Below, in pieces: positions 8,885 to 18,320 of a DNA stretch of 64,000 nt (position 1 is its first letter; the number at the start of each line of letters is the position of its first letter). Position numbers and translations under genes: made by a program. This stretch comes from Chromobacterium vaccinii (lineage in GTDB: Bacteria > Pseudomonadota > Gammaproteobacteria > Burkholderiales > Chromobacteriaceae). The DNA lies in the NCBI RefSeq assembly GCF_000971335.1, contig NZ_JZJL01000001.1, positions 62,001 to 126,000 on the forward strand. The letters are read 5' to 3'. Under the pieces are notes generated by a model. It searched no databases. It was not told the origin of the DNA and saw nothing but the letters and a program-made list of their open reading frames with translations.

Positions 8885-10036
8885 TCAGTTTGCCGCCTGG
8901 CTCAGCATCAGATCCAGTAATGCGTCCAATTGGGAAAGCTCATGTCGGGCCGACAGCGAGATCCGCAGCCGGGAGCCGTTTTCCGGCACCGTCGGCGGCC
9001 GCACCGCCGGCACCCAGTAGCCCTGCCGCCGCAGCGCGTCGGCCAGCCGAACCGCGTTCTCATCCGAGCCGACGACGAAGGGCTGGATCGGCGTGGCGGA
9101 TTGGCCGGCGTAAGGGGTGCCGTCCAGCCGCTGCCGGCAGCGGGCGATCAACTGCCCCAGCCGCTCGCGGCGCTCGCCGGCCTCGGCGATCAGCCGCAGG
9201 CTGACGCCCACCGCGGCCGCCAGCGCCGGAGGCTGGGCGGTGGTGAAGATATAAGTGCGGGCCTTGTTCACCAGCCAGTCGATCAACGGCCTGCCGCCGG
9301 CGACGAAGGCGCCGGCCAGACCGGCGGCCTTGCCCAGCGTCGCCATATAGATCAGCCGCTCGCTGGAAAGATCGTGCGCGGCGACCGAACCTCGGCCGTC
9401 GCCCAGCACGCCGAAACCGTGGGCGTCGTCGACATACAGCCAGGCGTCGTAACGCTCGGCCAGCGCCAGCAAGGCCGGCAGCGGCGCCTGGTCGCCGTCC
9501 ATGCTGTACACGGCGTCCACCGCGATCAGCTTGGTCGGCGCGTCGCTGGCGGCCAGCAGTTGTTCCAGATGATCAAGGTCGTTGTGGCGGAACCGCTGGA
9601 AATCGGCCCTCGACAACAGACAGCCGTCATTCAGCGAGGCGTGGTTGAGCTTGTCGGCGAACACCGCGTCGCCGCGCCCCGCCAGGCTGGTCAGCACCGC
9701 CAGATTGGCCGCGTAGCCGGAGCCGAACAACAGCGCCGCCTCGCGGCCGACGAAGCCGGCCAGCTCTTCTTCCGCCTGCTGGTGGGCCCGCGTGTGGCCG
9801 GTCAGCAGATGGGAGGCGCCGCTGCCGGCGCCCCAGCGGTCGGCGCCTTGCTGCAGCGCACGCACCAGGGAGGGATGATCGGCCAGGCCGAGATAATCGT
9901 TGCTGGCGAAAGACAGGTATTCCTCGCCATCGATGACAATATCGACGCCTTGCGGCGACTCGAGCGTCGCCCGGTAACGGCGACGATGGCTGGCGTCCAA
10001 TTCCAGCAGGGCTGCGGACAGGTCTTGGAGGCGCAT
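8885..10036 (-). CDS. bioF: 8-amino-7-oxononanoate synthase BioF
   Basis: 383 residues. It is a PLP-dependent alpha-oxoamine synthase. The N-terminal segment YLSFASNDYLGLADHP is diagnostic of the family, VDDAHGFGVLG carries the PLP-stacking/pyridine-N residues, and the Schiff-base lysine lies in YMATLGKAAGLAG. BioF condenses pimeloyl-ACP (or CoA) with alanine. It lies 113 bases downstream of bioB on the same strand and ends in a strong terminator. Confidence 0.95.
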   Translation of the reverse strand: MRLQDLSAALLELDASHRRRYRATLESPQGVDIVIDGEEYLSFASNDYLGLADHPSLVRALQQGADRWGAGSGASHLLTGHTRAHQQAEEELAGFVGREAALLFGSGYAANLAVLTSLAGRGDAVFADKLNHASLNDGCLLSRADFQRFRHNDLDHLEQLLAASDAPTKLIAVDAVYSMDGDQAPLPALLALAERYDAWLYVDDAHGFGVLGDGRGSVAAHDLSSERLIYMATLGKAAGLAGAFVAGGRPLIDWLVNKARTYIFTTAQPPALAAAVGVSLRLIAEAGERRERLGQLIARCRQRLDGTPYAGQSATPIQPFVVGSDENAVRLADALRRQGYWVPAVRPPTVPENGSRLRISLSARHELSQLDALLDLMLSQAAN

Positions 10037-10149
10037 GGCGATTGCACTCTTTTACGTTGTTGACCAAACCGCGGCAGCTGCCCGCCCCGGTGCGACACAC
10101 TATATATATGTTTCCATTTAAGGCTACAGTACAGAATTGCTAATGTTTT

Positions 10150-11133
10150 TTACAGTGCCTGCAAATCCAGCTTGGACATCAATGCCTGGTCGGCCACCAC
10201 GTCCGGATTGCCGGTGGTCAGCAATTTGTCGCCGTAGAAAATGGAATTGGCGCCGGCCAGGAAACACAGCGCCTGGGTGGCTTCATCCATTTCGCGGCGG
10301 CCGGCCGACAACCTGACGTAACTGGCCGGCATCGTGATCCGCGCCACCGCGATGGTGCGCACGAACTCGGTCCAGTCCAGCCGCTCGGCGTTCTGCAGCG
10401 GCGTGCCCACCACCTGCACCAGATTATTGACCGGCACCGACTCCGGCTGCGGGTCCAGATTGGCCAGCTGGGCGATCAGCCCGGCGCGGTCCGCGCGGGT
10501 CTCATTCATGCCGACGATGCCGCCGCAGCACACCGACAGCCCCGCCTTGCGCACCTTGCCCAAGGTGTCCAGCCTGTCCTCGTACTCCCGGGTCTGGATG
10601 ATGTCGGCGTACTTGTCCGGCGCGGTGTCCAGATTGTGGTTGTAATAATCCAGGCCGGCGTCCTTCAACTGCTCGGCCTGGCCGTCGCGCAGCAGGCCGA
10701 AAGTGGCGCAGGTCTCCAGGCCCAGCGCCTTCACTTCGCGCACCATCTCCAGCGTTTTCTGCAGATCGGCGTCCTTGGGGCCGCGCCAGGCCGCGCCCAT
10801 GCAGAAGCGCCCCGCGCCGTTGGCCTTGGCCTGGCGCGCCGCGTCCACCACCTCGTCCACCGTCATCATCGGCTGGTCGGCCACCGGCGTGTCGTGGTGC
10901 ACCGACTGCGGGCAATAGCCGCAATCCTCCGGACAGCCGCCGGTCTTGATCGACACCAGCGTCGACAACTGGATCTTGGTCGGGTCGAAGAACTGGCGAT
11001 GGATTTCGGCGGCGCGGAACACCAGCTCCATGAAAGGCAGGCCCAACAGCGCCTCTACATCGTCTACGCTCCAATTAGTGTTTTCCGGATGCGGGGTGGC
11101 CGGGCGCTTGAGTACCATCGTGGCAGAATGCAT
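10150..11133 (-). CDS. bioB: Biotin synthase BioB
   Basis: About 327 residues. It is a radical SAM enzyme with the cluster motif [11 protein letters not shown] near residue 60, a YNHNLDT segment and the C-terminal [14 protein letters not shown] characteristic of BioB. It inserts sulphur into dethiobiotin using [4Fe-4S] and [2Fe-2S] clusters. I chose the ATG at 11133 because GGAG lies 8 bases upstream; a longer N-terminal extension has no good ribosome site. It is divergent from comF. bioA and bioD are not in the window. Confidence 0.95.
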   Translation of the reverse strand: MHSATMVLKRPATPHPENTNWSVDDVEALLGLPFMELVFRAAEIHRQFFDPTKIQLSTLVSIKTGGCPEDCGYCPQSVHHDTPVADQPMMTVDEVVDAARQAKANGAGRFCMGAAWRGPKDADLQKTLEMVREVKALGLETCATFGLLRDGQAEQLKDAGLDYYNHNLDTAPDKYADIIQTREYEDRLDTLGKVRKAGLSVCCGGIVGMNETRADRAGLIAQLANLDPQPESVPVNNLVQVVGTPLQNAERLDWTEFVRTIAVARITMPASYVRLSAGRREMDEATQALCFLAGANSIFYGDKLLTTGNPDVVADQALMSKLDLQAL

Positions 11134-11231
11134 CGTATGCTCCAATAGCTGTTTGTCATTCTCACTGCGAGCCGTGCGGCTCGTCACCCTGCCCCGATGG
11201 GCAGGCGACAAAATCTTGGAGGGTGGTCGAC
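11134..11231. promoter_or_regulatory. Divergent bioB-comF control region with two hairpins
   Basis: The 98 bases between the two starts hold two perfect short hairpins, CGAGCCG/CGGCTCG and CTGCCC/GGGCAG. They would lie in the bioB leader. A GGAGG for comF ends 9 bases before its ATG. No textbook BirA or BioR operator was recognised. Transcription starts cannot be fixed by eye. Confidence 0.45.
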
Positions 11232-11942
11232 ATGCTGTCAAATATTAGAAAGTTAATAATTGACAACTGCTCAATAATTAATCAGAAATGCGTGCTATGC
11301 GGGCAGCCGCACGCCCGAGAGGGTCTGTGCGAAGGCTGCCGGGCGATGCTGCCGCGGATGCCGGCGGAGCGCTGCCCGCGTTGCGCGGAACCGACAGTCG
11401 GCGGCGCGCTGTGCGGACACTGCCAGCGCCAGCCGCCGGCGTTCGACGCGCTGCATGTTCCCTATCTGTTCGCTTACCCTCTGAACGGCCTGATCCATGC
11501 CTACAAGTACGGCCGGCGGCTGCAGCTGGCTGGCGCGCTTTCTGGTTTGCTCACCGAATTTGCCCGCTGTCAAGACCATAAATACGATTTAGTCATTCCT
11601 GTTCCGCTGGCAGGCCCGCGACTGGCCGAAAGGGGCTTCAATCAGAGTTCCGAGCTTGCCAAAGCGTTCGCTGATACAATAAACAGCCGTTTTTCGGACA
11701 GTCTGTGTTGGCGAAAATGCAACACTTTGCCGCAAGCCTCGCTCGGCCGCGCCGAAAGACTGCGAAACGTTCGCCATGCATTCGACGTAAAACGCCGGTG
11801 CGACGGGCTTTCCATCGCGATCGTCGACGACGTCGCGACCAGCGGCGCAACCCTCTCCGCCTTGTCTAAAATGATCAAAAAACAAGGCGCGAAACGGGTC
11901 GACGCATGGGTGCTTGCCCGAGCATTTTCCCTAAAAACTTGA
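11232..11942 (+). CDS. ComF family phosphoribosyltransferase-like protein
   Basis: 236 residues. An N-terminal zinc-ribbon with CxxC pairs (CVLCGQ, CEGC, CPRCAEP, CGHC) is followed by a type I phosphoribosyltransferase fold carrying the PRPP loop [12 protein letters not shown] near residue 196. ComF/GntX proteins are linked to DNA uptake in competent bacteria. I used the ATG at 11232 because GGAGG lies 9 bases upstream; the GTG at 11223 touches that site. The first 20 codons are unusually AT-rich and contain an imperfect dyad. It diverges from bioB and is followed by trmL. Confidence 0.88.
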   Translation: MLSNIRKLIIDNCSIINQKCVLCGQPHAREGLCEGCRAMLPRMPAERCPRCAEPTVGGALCGHCQRQPPAFDALHVPYLFAYPLNGLIHAYKYGRRLQLAGALSGLLTEFARCQDHKYDLVIPVPLAGPRLAERGFNQSSELAKAFADTINSRFSDSLCWRKCNTLPQASLGRAERLRNVRHAFDVKRRCDGLSIAIVDDVATSGATLSALSKMIKKQGAKRVDAWVLARAFSLKT

Positions 11943-11982
11943 CCAAGATTTTGATTCTTTGGAACAATCCAGCCTGCCAACG

Positions 11983-12447
11983 ATGTTCACTGTTGTTCTA
12001 TTTCAGCCGGAAATTCCGCCCAACACGGGCAATGTGATTCGTTTATGTGCCAACACCGGCTGTGAACTGCATCTGGTCAAACCCATGGGCTTCCCGCTTG
12101 AGGATGCCAAGTTGCGGCGCGCAGGGCTCGATTACCACGAGTATGCCCGCGTCGTCGTCCATGAAGATTGGGACGCTTGTTTGCGTGCGCTTCAGGGACG
12201 GCGGATCTTCGCCGCGACGACCAAGGGCGCTACGCGCCATGACCGGATTTCCTACCAACCCGGGGACGTTTTTCTGTTCGGTCCCGAATCCCGCGGCTTG
12301 CCGCAAGACGTGCTGGCTGCCCTGCCGGCGCAGCAAAGGATTCGACTGCCGATGCGTCCCGAGTCGAGAAGCCTCAACCTCTCCAATGCCGTCGCTGTGA
12401 CGGTGTTCGAGGCTTGGCGCCAGCTCGGTTTCGAAGGGGGGGTATAG
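11983..12447 (+). CDS. trmL: tRNA (cytidine/uridine-34 2'-O)-methyltransferase TrmL
   Basis: 154 residues from the ATG at 11983 ([18 protein letters not shown]). It is a SPOUT-class (trefoil-knot) methyltransferase. It shows the family's [23 protein letters not shown] and [18 protein letters not shown] motifs, which form the SAM-binding knot. TrmL methylates the wobble 2'-OH of some leucine tRNAs. An in-frame TTG 24 bases upstream is a less likely start. It follows comF by about 40 bases and may share its transcript. Confidence 0.92.
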   Translation: MFTVVLFQPEIPPNTGNVIRLCANTGCELHLVKPMGFPLEDAKLRRAGLDYHEYARVVVHEDWDACLRALQGRRIFAATTKGATRHDRISYQPGDVFLFGPESRGLPQDVLAALPAQQRIRLPMRPESRSLNLSNAVAVTVFEAWRQLGFEGGV

Positions 12448-12484
12448 CGGTTCGCAAAGTTGGCCCAACAGCATAGGGAGGTTT

Positions 12485-13363
12485 ATGCAACCTGTTCTCC
12501 GATGGCTGTGGCTTCTATTTGTCAGTCTAGTGCTTGTGGCCTGTTCCACTGTGAAGACGGCCAGTGCCACAAACCAGTCGGCTTCGCCGACTAACAAGAA
12601 GTCCGTTGCCAAAAACGGAGCTTATTTCCAGAACGACGGTCCGGCCGATCATATCCCGGTCAACCTGAGCCTGGTTCCCGACGCCGTTCCGCAGGACGAG
12701 CCGCTTATCAAGTCGGCCAACCTGCCTTACTCGGCGCTGGGCATGAGCTTCCGTCCCGATGTGCGTGAAAAGCCGTATCACGCCGTCGGCCGTGCCTCCT
12801 GGTACGGCAAGCAGTTCCACGGCCGCAAGACGTCCTCTGGCGAACGCTACGACATGTTCGCGATGACTGCGGCCCATCCGACCCTGCCGATCCCGAGCTA
12901 TGCCCGGGTGACCAATCTGACCAACGGCAAGTCGGTAGTAGTTCGCGTGAACGACCGCGGTCCGTTTCACAAGAAGCGCCTGATGGATCTGTCCTACGCC
13001 GCCGCCTACAAGCTGGGCTTCATCCAGCAGGGCAGCGCCAAGATCGCGATCGATCGCGTCTGGCCGGCCGAAGACAGCACCTACTCCGCCTCCGCGCAGC
13101 CGGTGACCCAGCCTGTGGGCCGGGAGCTCAGGGCGGGCGACAATCCGAAGTATCTGCAGCTTGGCTCGTTCAACACGCTGGCCAACGCCGAGGCGCTGCT
13201 GCAGAAGACGCTGGACGGGCTGGACGACAAGTACGACTCCAAGCTCGGCATCGTCAACCAGCAGGGCGCATACAAGGTGCGCCTGGGACCGTTCTCGACA
13301 GACGAGGCGGTGCGCAACGCAGCGGAAAACCTGCACGTGGAGACCGTCATCACCAGCTTGTGA
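12485..13363 (+). CDS. rlpA: Septal ring lytic transglycosylase RlpA
   Basis: 292 residues. It is a lipoprotein with lipobox LVAC (Cys20). The double-psi beta-barrel domain (about residues 97-190) has the ASWYGKQFHGRKTSSGE motif with the catalytic Glu and the VRVNDRGPF segment with the catalytic Asp. A C-terminal SPOR domain (about residues 215-292) binds denuded septal glycan. RlpA cleaves glycan strands lacking stem peptides during division. AGGGAGG precedes the start, and a strong terminator follows. Confidence 0.93.
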   Translation: MQPVLRWLWLLFVSLVLVACSTVKTASATNQSASPTNKKSVAKNGAYFQNDGPADHIPVNLSLVPDAVPQDEPLIKSANLPYSALGMSFRPDVREKPYHAVGRASWYGKQFHGRKTSSGERYDMFAMTAAHPTLPIPSYARVTNLTNGKSVVVRVNDRGPFHKKRLMDLSYAAAYKLGFIQQGSAKIAIDRVWPAEDSTYSASAQPVTQPVGRELRAGDNPKYLQLGSFNTLANAEALLQKTLDGLDDKYDSKLGIVNQQGAYKVRLGPFSTDEAVRNAAENLHVETVITSL

Positions 13364-13395
13364 TGGTCCGTGCTTGAATCGTATGGCAACAGGGC

Positions 13396-13427
13396 AAAAG
13401 GCGAAGGATTCATCCTTCGCCTTTTTT
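13396..13427 (+). terminator. Terminator after rlpA
   Basis: AAAAGGCGAAGGAT pairs with ATCCTTCGCCTTTT and is followed by further Ts: a long, near-perfect intrinsic terminator. Confidence 0.93.
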
Positions 13428-13453
13428 CATGCCCGTCTGCCGCCCAACCCAAT

Positions 13454-13480
13454 AAAAAGCCCCGGCCGAGAAGCCGGGGC
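13454..13480 (-). terminator. Terminator after engB
   Basis: On the minus strand GCCCCGGC pairs with GCCGGGGC and is followed by TTTTT. It lies about 90 bases beyond the engB stop. Confidence 0.85.
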
Positions 13481-13567
13481 AAAGCCTGGATAGCAACGAT
13501 TCAGGCCCCGCTCAGGGAGCCAAGCGGGAGGTGCGGAGCACCTGCAAGCTTAGGCGGAGCCCGTCGC

Positions 13568-14188
13568 TCAAAGTTCCGCCATGCCGTCGTCCTGCGGCGG
13601 CAGCGCGTCGAACCATCCCTTGACCACCTGTTCCACCTCGTCGACGCCGGTCTTCTTCAGGCTGGAGAACATCTGCACGCTGACCGACGGATAGTCGGCC
13701 AGTTCGCGCTTCACCTCGGCCAGCACCTTGTTCTGCTCCTGGCGCGACATCTTGTCGGCCTTGGACAGCAGGATGTGCACCGGACGGCCGGCGACGCGGA
13801 AAAATTCCAGCATTCTGCGATCCAGGTCTTTCAATGGATGGCGGGCGTCCATAATCAACAGAAGGCCGATCAGGCTCTGCCGGGTCTGCAGGTAGCGGCC
13901 CAGCAGCTCCACCCAGTGGGCCCGCACCGCTTCCGGCACTTCGGCGTAGCCGTAGCCCGGCAGGTCCACCAGGAAGCACTCGTCGCCCAGCTCGAAGAAG
14001 TTGATGTGCTGGGTGCGTCCCGGCGTCTTGGACACATAGGCCAGCCGGGTGCGGTTGGCCAGCGTGTTGATGGCGCTGGACTTGCCGGCGTTGGATCGGC
14101 CGACGAAGGCGACCTCGGCGCGGGTGGCCGGCAGGTCCTTCATGTGGTTGACGGTGGTATAAAACCGGGCGTTCTGAAAAATCGACAT
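13568..14188 (-). CDS. engB: Ribosome biogenesis GTP-binding protein EngB (YihA/YsxC)
   Basis: 206 residues. It is a TRAFAC-class GTPase with G1 GRSNAGKSS near residue 30, G3 [11 protein letters not shown] near residue 76, G4 LSKADKMSR (NKxD variant SKAD) and G5 SSLKKTG. EngB acts in late 50S assembly and is usually essential. The N-terminus [12 protein letters not shown] matches the family. It is divergent from cytochrome c4, with about 90 bases between the starts. Confidence 0.95.
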   Translation of the reverse strand: MSIFQNARFYTTVNHMKDLPATRAEVAFVGRSNAGKSSAINTLANRTRLAYVSKTPGRTQHINFFELGDECFLVDLPGYGYAEVPEAVRAHWVELLGRYLQTRQSLIGLLLIMDARHPLKDLDRRMLEFFRVAGRPVHILLSKADKMSRQEQNKVLAEVKRELADYPSVSVQMFSSLKKTGVDEVEQVVKGWFDALPPQDDGMAEL

Positions 14189-14280
14189 GGTAGTAAGGTT
14201 GAAATCAATTGGTATAGAATAACAGGTTTGGAATTGCTACTTTTACAGATATTTTAGGGGCTCACCCTAAAGGAGCGACC

Positions 14281-14895
14281 ATGAGACGTAAAATGCTGTT
14301 GGCGATGGCATCCCTCACCCTGGCCGGCAACGTGCTGGCAGCCTCCCCGGCGGCCAAGGGTGACCCGGCGAAAGGCAAGCAGATCGTGGACACCGTGTGC
14401 GCCGCCTGCCATGGCGTCGACGGCAACAGCGTCGCAGCGGCCAATCCGACCATCGCGGGCCAGAGCCAGCAATATCTGTATAGCCAGCTCAAGGCCTTCA
14501 AGACCGGCGAACGCAAAAACCCGACCATGCTGGGCATGACCGCCGGCCTGTCCGACGACGACATGCACAACCTGGCCGCCTACTTCAGCCAGCAAAAACC
14601 CAAGGACCGCGAAGCGGCCGACAAGGCGCTGCTGCCGCTGGGGGCCAAGATATACCGCGTCGGCAACCCCGCCAGCCACGTGCCCGCCTGTATGGCCTGC
14701 CACGGCCCGGCCGGCAAGGGCCTGCCCGAGCAGTTCCCGCGCGTGGGCAGCCAGCACGCCGGCTACATCGCCAAGCAGCTGGCCGACTTCAAGGCCGGCG
14801 CCGACCGCAAGAATCTGATGATGACCGATATCGCCGGCCGGATGACCGATGCCGAGATGAAGGCGGTGGCCGAGTACATTTCCGGCCTGCGCTGA
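14281..14895 (+). CDS. Di-heme cytochrome c4
   Basis: 204 residues. A Sec signal peptide (cleaved after VLAA) is followed by two similar monoheme domains with heme sites CAACHG near residue 40 and CMACHG near residue 139. Each has a later methionine ligand (LGMTAGLSD and LMMTDIAG regions). The two-domain length fits cytochrome c4, a periplasmic electron carrier to terminal oxidases. GGAG precedes the ATG by 6 bases. The heme-lyase genes resB-ccsB follow, fitting its need for covalent heme attachment. Confidence 0.93.
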   Translation: MRRKMLLAMASLTLAGNVLAASPAAKGDPAKGKQIVDTVCAACHGVDGNSVAAANPTIAGQSQQYLYSQLKAFKTGERKNPTMLGMTAGLSDDDMHNLAAYFSQQKPKDREAADKALLPLGAKIYRVGNPASHVPACMACHGPAGKGLPEQFPRVGSQHAGYIAKQLADFKAGADRKNLMMTDIAGRMTDAEMKAVAEYISGLR

Positions 14896-14980
14896 GCCGT
14901 GCCCTCTCCCGCCGGAGCCCGACATGCCGCGCGGCGACAGCCGCGCGGGCGGACGCAACTTTGCCGCTCCGGCCCGTTCA

Positions 14981-15010
14981 AAAGGGAAGCCCCGAACGGG
15001 CTTCCTTTTT
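14981..15010 (+). terminator. Terminator between cytochrome c4 and resB
   Basis: GGAAGCCC pairs with GGGCTTCC and is followed by TTTTT, 13 bases before the resB ATG. It sits in the resB leader and may attenuate read-through from the cytochrome gene. Confidence 0.85.
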
Positions 15011-15023
15011 CACGCTCATAACA

Positions 15024-17045
15024 ATGAAAACCACACACCGTCGCCAAACCCTGTCCCGCGCGCTGTACGAGCTGTTCAGCTCGATGCGCTTCGCCATCGG
15101 GCTGCTCACCGTGCTCGGCATCGCCTCCATCATAGGCACCGTGCTCAAGCAAAACGAGCCCTATCCCAACTACGCCTTCGAATTCGGCCAGTTCTGGTTC
15201 CAGGCCTTCGAGCTGCTCGGCTTGTATGACGTCTACCATTCGGCCTGGTTCCTGATCATCCTGGCCTTCCTGGTGTTGTCCACCACGCTGTGCATCGTGC
15301 GCAACGGCCCGGGCTTCATCAAGCAGATGCGCGGCTACCGCGAAAAGGCCGGCGACAACTCGCTGGCGGCGATGCCGCACAGCCAGGCGCTGGAGGCCGA
15401 GGAAGTCGATCTGCCGCGCCTGTTGGGCTATCTGCGCGGCCAGGGCTTCCGCTGGCGCGAAGCCGAGCGCGACGGCGGCGTGAAGCTGATCGCCGCCAAG
15501 AAGGGCGCCGCCGGCAAGCTCGGCTATTTCCTCGCCCACATCGCGCTGATCGTGATCTGCGTCGGCGGCCTGCTGGACGGCAACCTGCCGCTGAAGCTCG
15601 CGGAAGTGGCCGGCCGCATCGTGCCGGAAACCCGCGACCTCCCGCAAAGCCAGATTCCCGAGCAGAGCCGGCTGGGGCCGTCCAACCTGTCCTTCCGCGG
15701 CAACGTCACCATCGCCGAGGGCAAGAGCGCCGACGTCACCTTCCTCAATTCCGGCAACGGCTACCTGGTGCAGGAGCTGCCCTTCATCGTCTCGCTGAAG
15801 AAATTCCACGTCGCCTACTACAGCAACGGCATGCCCAAGCTGTTCGCCAGCGACATCGTGGTCACCGACAAGAAAAGCGGCAAGACCACCGAGGCCACGG
15901 TCCAGGTCAACCACCCGCTGATCGTCGACGGCGTCGCCATCTACCAGTCCAGCTTCGGCGACGGCGGCTCGCCGCTGCGGCTGAAGGCCTGGAACCTGGC
16001 CGCTCCCGGCGGCGCGCCGGCCGAACTGAAAGGCGTGTCGATGAACAGCCAGCCGCTGCGCGCCAACGGCAAGGACTACGCGCTGGAATTCGGCGAGCTC
16101 AGGGTGTTCAACATCGAAAACGTCGCCAAGCCGGGCGAAGGCGATCCCACCCTCACCCAGCGCATGCACGACGCGCGCGAGGTGAAGCTGCACAAGGATC
16201 TGAAAAACTACGGCCCGTCCATCACCTTCAAGCTGCGCGACACCCAGGGCCAGGCGGTGGAATACGTCCACTACATGGCGCCGATCGCGCAGGACGGTGC
16301 CAGCTACCTGATGGCCGGCATGCGCAAGACCCCGGCCGATCCCTTCCAGTACCTGCGCCTGCCGCTGGACGACGACATGCAGGTCGACCGCTTCATGCGC
16401 CTGTACGCCGCGCTGCGCAACCCGGCGCTGTACGGCGAGATCGCCGCGCGCGCCACCCGCAAGGCGCAGCAGGGCGGCGTGATCGACGACAAGCTGGCCA
16501 AGCAGTTCGGCGACAGCGTCAAGGGCGTGCTGGAGCGCTTCGCCTCGGGCGGCTTCTCCGCGCTGGAGCAGTTCCTCGACGAGCGGGTGCCGGCCGACAA
16601 GCGCCAGGCGGTGGCGCAGACCTATATCAAGATCCTGCAGGGCGCGGTGGTGGACGTGATGGCGGTGGCCGACGACAAGGCCGGCGCCAAGCCGCTGGCC
16701 GCCGACGCCGCCCATTACCGCTTCCTGCTGGACGGCCTGGTGGCCGCCAGCGCGCTGCAGGACTACGGCTCGCCGGTGTTCCTGCAACTGGAGGGCTTCG
16801 ACCAGGTGCAGTCGTCCGGCCTGCAGCTGACCCGCTCGCCGGGCAAGATGCTGGTCTATCTGGGATCGGTCTTGCTGGTGCTGGGCATCGTGCTAATGTT
16901 CTATGTGCGAGAACTGCGCCTGTGGATACGCATAGATGGCCGCAAACTGCGGGTGGCGATGACCGCCAACCGCCACAACCGCGATCTGGATACCGACTTC
17001 CAGCGTCATCTCGACGCGATCAAACAGCTGACACGGGGACTATGA
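15024..17045 (+). CDS. resB: Cytochrome c biogenesis protein ResB (Ccs1)
   Basis: 673 residues from the ATG at 15024 (MKTTHRRQTL). Three hydrophobic segments lie in the first 200 residues, followed by a large periplasmic domain and one last membrane segment near residue 615. The family motif near the start (LYELFSSMRFAIGLL) is clear. ResB with CcsB forms the system II heme lyase that exports heme and attaches it to CxxCH sites outside the membrane. The stop overlaps the ccsB start. A longer in-frame extension upstream would run through the terminator and is unlikely. Confidence 0.92.
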   Translation: MKTTHRRQTLSRALYELFSSMRFAIGLLTVLGIASIIGTVLKQNEPYPNYAFEFGQFWFQAFELLGLYDVYHSAWFLIILAFLVLSTTLCIVRNGPGFIKQMRGYREKAGDNSLAAMPHSQALEAEEVDLPRLLGYLRGQGFRWREAERDGGVKLIAAKKGAAGKLGYFLAHIALIVICVGGLLDGNLPLKLAEVAGRIVPETRDLPQSQIPEQSRLGPSNLSFRGNVTIAEGKSADVTFLNSGNGYLVQELPFIVSLKKFHVAYYSNGMPKLFASDIVVTDKKSGKTTEATVQVNHPLIVDGVAIYQSSFGDGGSPLRLKAWNLAAPGGAPAELKGVSMNSQPLRANGKDYALEFGELRVFNIENVAKPGEGDPTLTQRMHDAREVKLHKDLKNYGPSITFKLRDTQGQAVEYVHYMAPIAQDGASYLMAGMRKTPADPFQYLRLPLDDDMQVDRFMRLYAALRNPALYGEIAARATRKAQQGGVIDDKLAKQFGDSVKGVLERFASGGFSALEQFLDERVPADKRQAVAQTYIKILQGAVVDVMAVADDKAGAKPLAADAAHYRFLLDGLVAASALQDYGSPVFLQLEGFDQVQSSGLQLTRSPGKMLVYLGSVLLVLGIVLMFYVRELRLWIRIDGRKLRVAMTANRHNRDLDTDFQRHLDAIKQLTRGL

Positions 17046-18190
17046 TGGAACTGGCAACAACGAGATTCGACCGCCTGCCGCTATGGCGGCGGCTGGACCG
17101 CCGGGACTGGGCGTACGCGCTGCTGATCGCCGTCGCCGCCGGCTACGCCTTCTCCCTCTACCACCACGCGATGGACGGCTACGAGCAGGCCATCCTGGCC
17201 GGCTCGGCGCTGGGCCTGGTGGCGCTGGGCTGGTTCTGGCCAGCCTGGCGCTGGTTCTTCCCGCTGGCGGGCGCGCTGGCGCTGCTGGGCATCCAGCTGT
17301 ACCAGCATGACCTGGCCCGCGGCCAGAGCGCGTTCTGGCTCAAGTACGCGCTGTCCAGCCAGTCGGCGATCATGTGGATGTGCTCGCTGTTCTTCCTGGC
17401 CACCGCCGTCTACTGGATAGGCCTGGCCCGCCGCTCGGCGCAGCTGGCGCGGATGGGCGCCGGCCTGACCTGGGCCGCATCGGTGATGGGTCTAGCCGGC
17501 CTGTTCGTGCGCTGGTACGAGAGCTATCTGATCGCGCCCGACGTCGGCCACATCCCGGTGTCCAATCTGTACGAAGTGTTCGTGCTGTTCACGCTGATCA
17601 CCGCGCTGATGTATCTGTACTACCAGGCCAAGTTCGCCGCCGCGCAATCCGGCGCGCTGGTGCTGCCGGTGATCAGCGCCGCGGTCGGCTTCATCCTGTG
17701 GTACAGCTTCGACCGCCAGGCGCACGGCATCCAGCCGCTGATCCCGGCGCTGCAATCGTGGTGGATGAAAATCCACGTGCCGGCCAACTTCGTCGGCTAC
17801 GGCGCCTTCTCGCTGGCCGCCATGCTGGGCATCGGCCAGTTGCTGGCGCAGAAGGGCTGGCTGAAAGACCGCCTGCCGGCGGCCGAGGTGCTGGACGAAA
17901 TGATGTACCAGGCCATCTCCGTCGGTTTCCTGTTCTTCACCATCGCCACCATCCTGGGCGCGATGTGGGCGGCCGACGCCTGGGGCGGCTACTGGAGCTG
18001 GGACCCGAAGGAAACCTGGGCGCTGATCGTGTGGCTGAACTACGCCGCCTGGCTGCACATCCGGCTGGTGAAGGGCTGGCGCGGCGCGCCGCTGGCCTGG
18101 TGGGCGGTGATCGGCCTGGCCGTCACCAGCTTCGCCTTCCTCGGCGTCAACATGTTCCTGTCCGGCCTGCATTCCTACGGCGGCCTGTAA
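17042..18190 (+). CDS. ccsB: c-type cytochrome biogenesis protein CcsB
   Basis: 382 residues with about eight membrane segments. The heme-handling WWD motif (WGGYWSWDPKETWALI) lies near residue 318, and conserved histidines occur in the KIHVPANFVGYG and LHIRL regions. It partners ResB in system II cytochrome c maturation. The first ATG overlaps the resB stop (ATGATGGA), so translation is coupled. A terminator follows. Confidence 0.94.
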   Translation: MMELATTRFDRLPLWRRLDRRDWAYALLIAVAAGYAFSLYHHAMDGYEQAILAGSALGLVALGWFWPAWRWFFPLAGALALLGIQLYQHDLARGQSAFWLKYALSSQSAIMWMCSLFFLATAVYWIGLARRSAQLARMGAGLTWAASVMGLAGLFVRWYESYLIAPDVGHIPVSNLYEVFVLFTLITALMYLYYQAKFAAAQSGALVLPVISAAVGFILWYSFDRQAHGIQPLIPALQSWWMKIHVPANFVGYGAFSLAAMLGIGQLLAQKGWLKDRLPAAEVLDEMMYQAISVGFLFFTIATILGAMWAADAWGGYWSWDPKETWALIVWLNYAAWLHIRLVKGWRGAPLAWWAVIGLAVTSFAFLGVNMFLSGLHSYGGL

Positions 18191-18206
18191 ACCCCGCGGC
18201 CTCTCC

Positions 18207-18231
18207 AAAGCCCGGCACCTGCCGGGCTTTT
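18207..18231 (+). terminator. Terminator after ccsB
   Basis: AAAGCCCGGC pairs with GCCGGGCTTT across a 4-base loop, with a final T run. Confidence 0.9.
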
Positions 18232-18320
18232 CGCATTTTCCCTGTCCGGAACGCTGGCATTTGGTATCCTTGTAGCGTTTTTATCGCTTTTTTATCGCAC
18301 AAGGAACGCGTTACACCATC

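Noticed and set aside
10150-11241. Longer bioB start at 11241
   Set aside because: The extension covers the hairpins and comF upstream DNA and is not part of the BioB family; GGAG marks the ATG at 11133.
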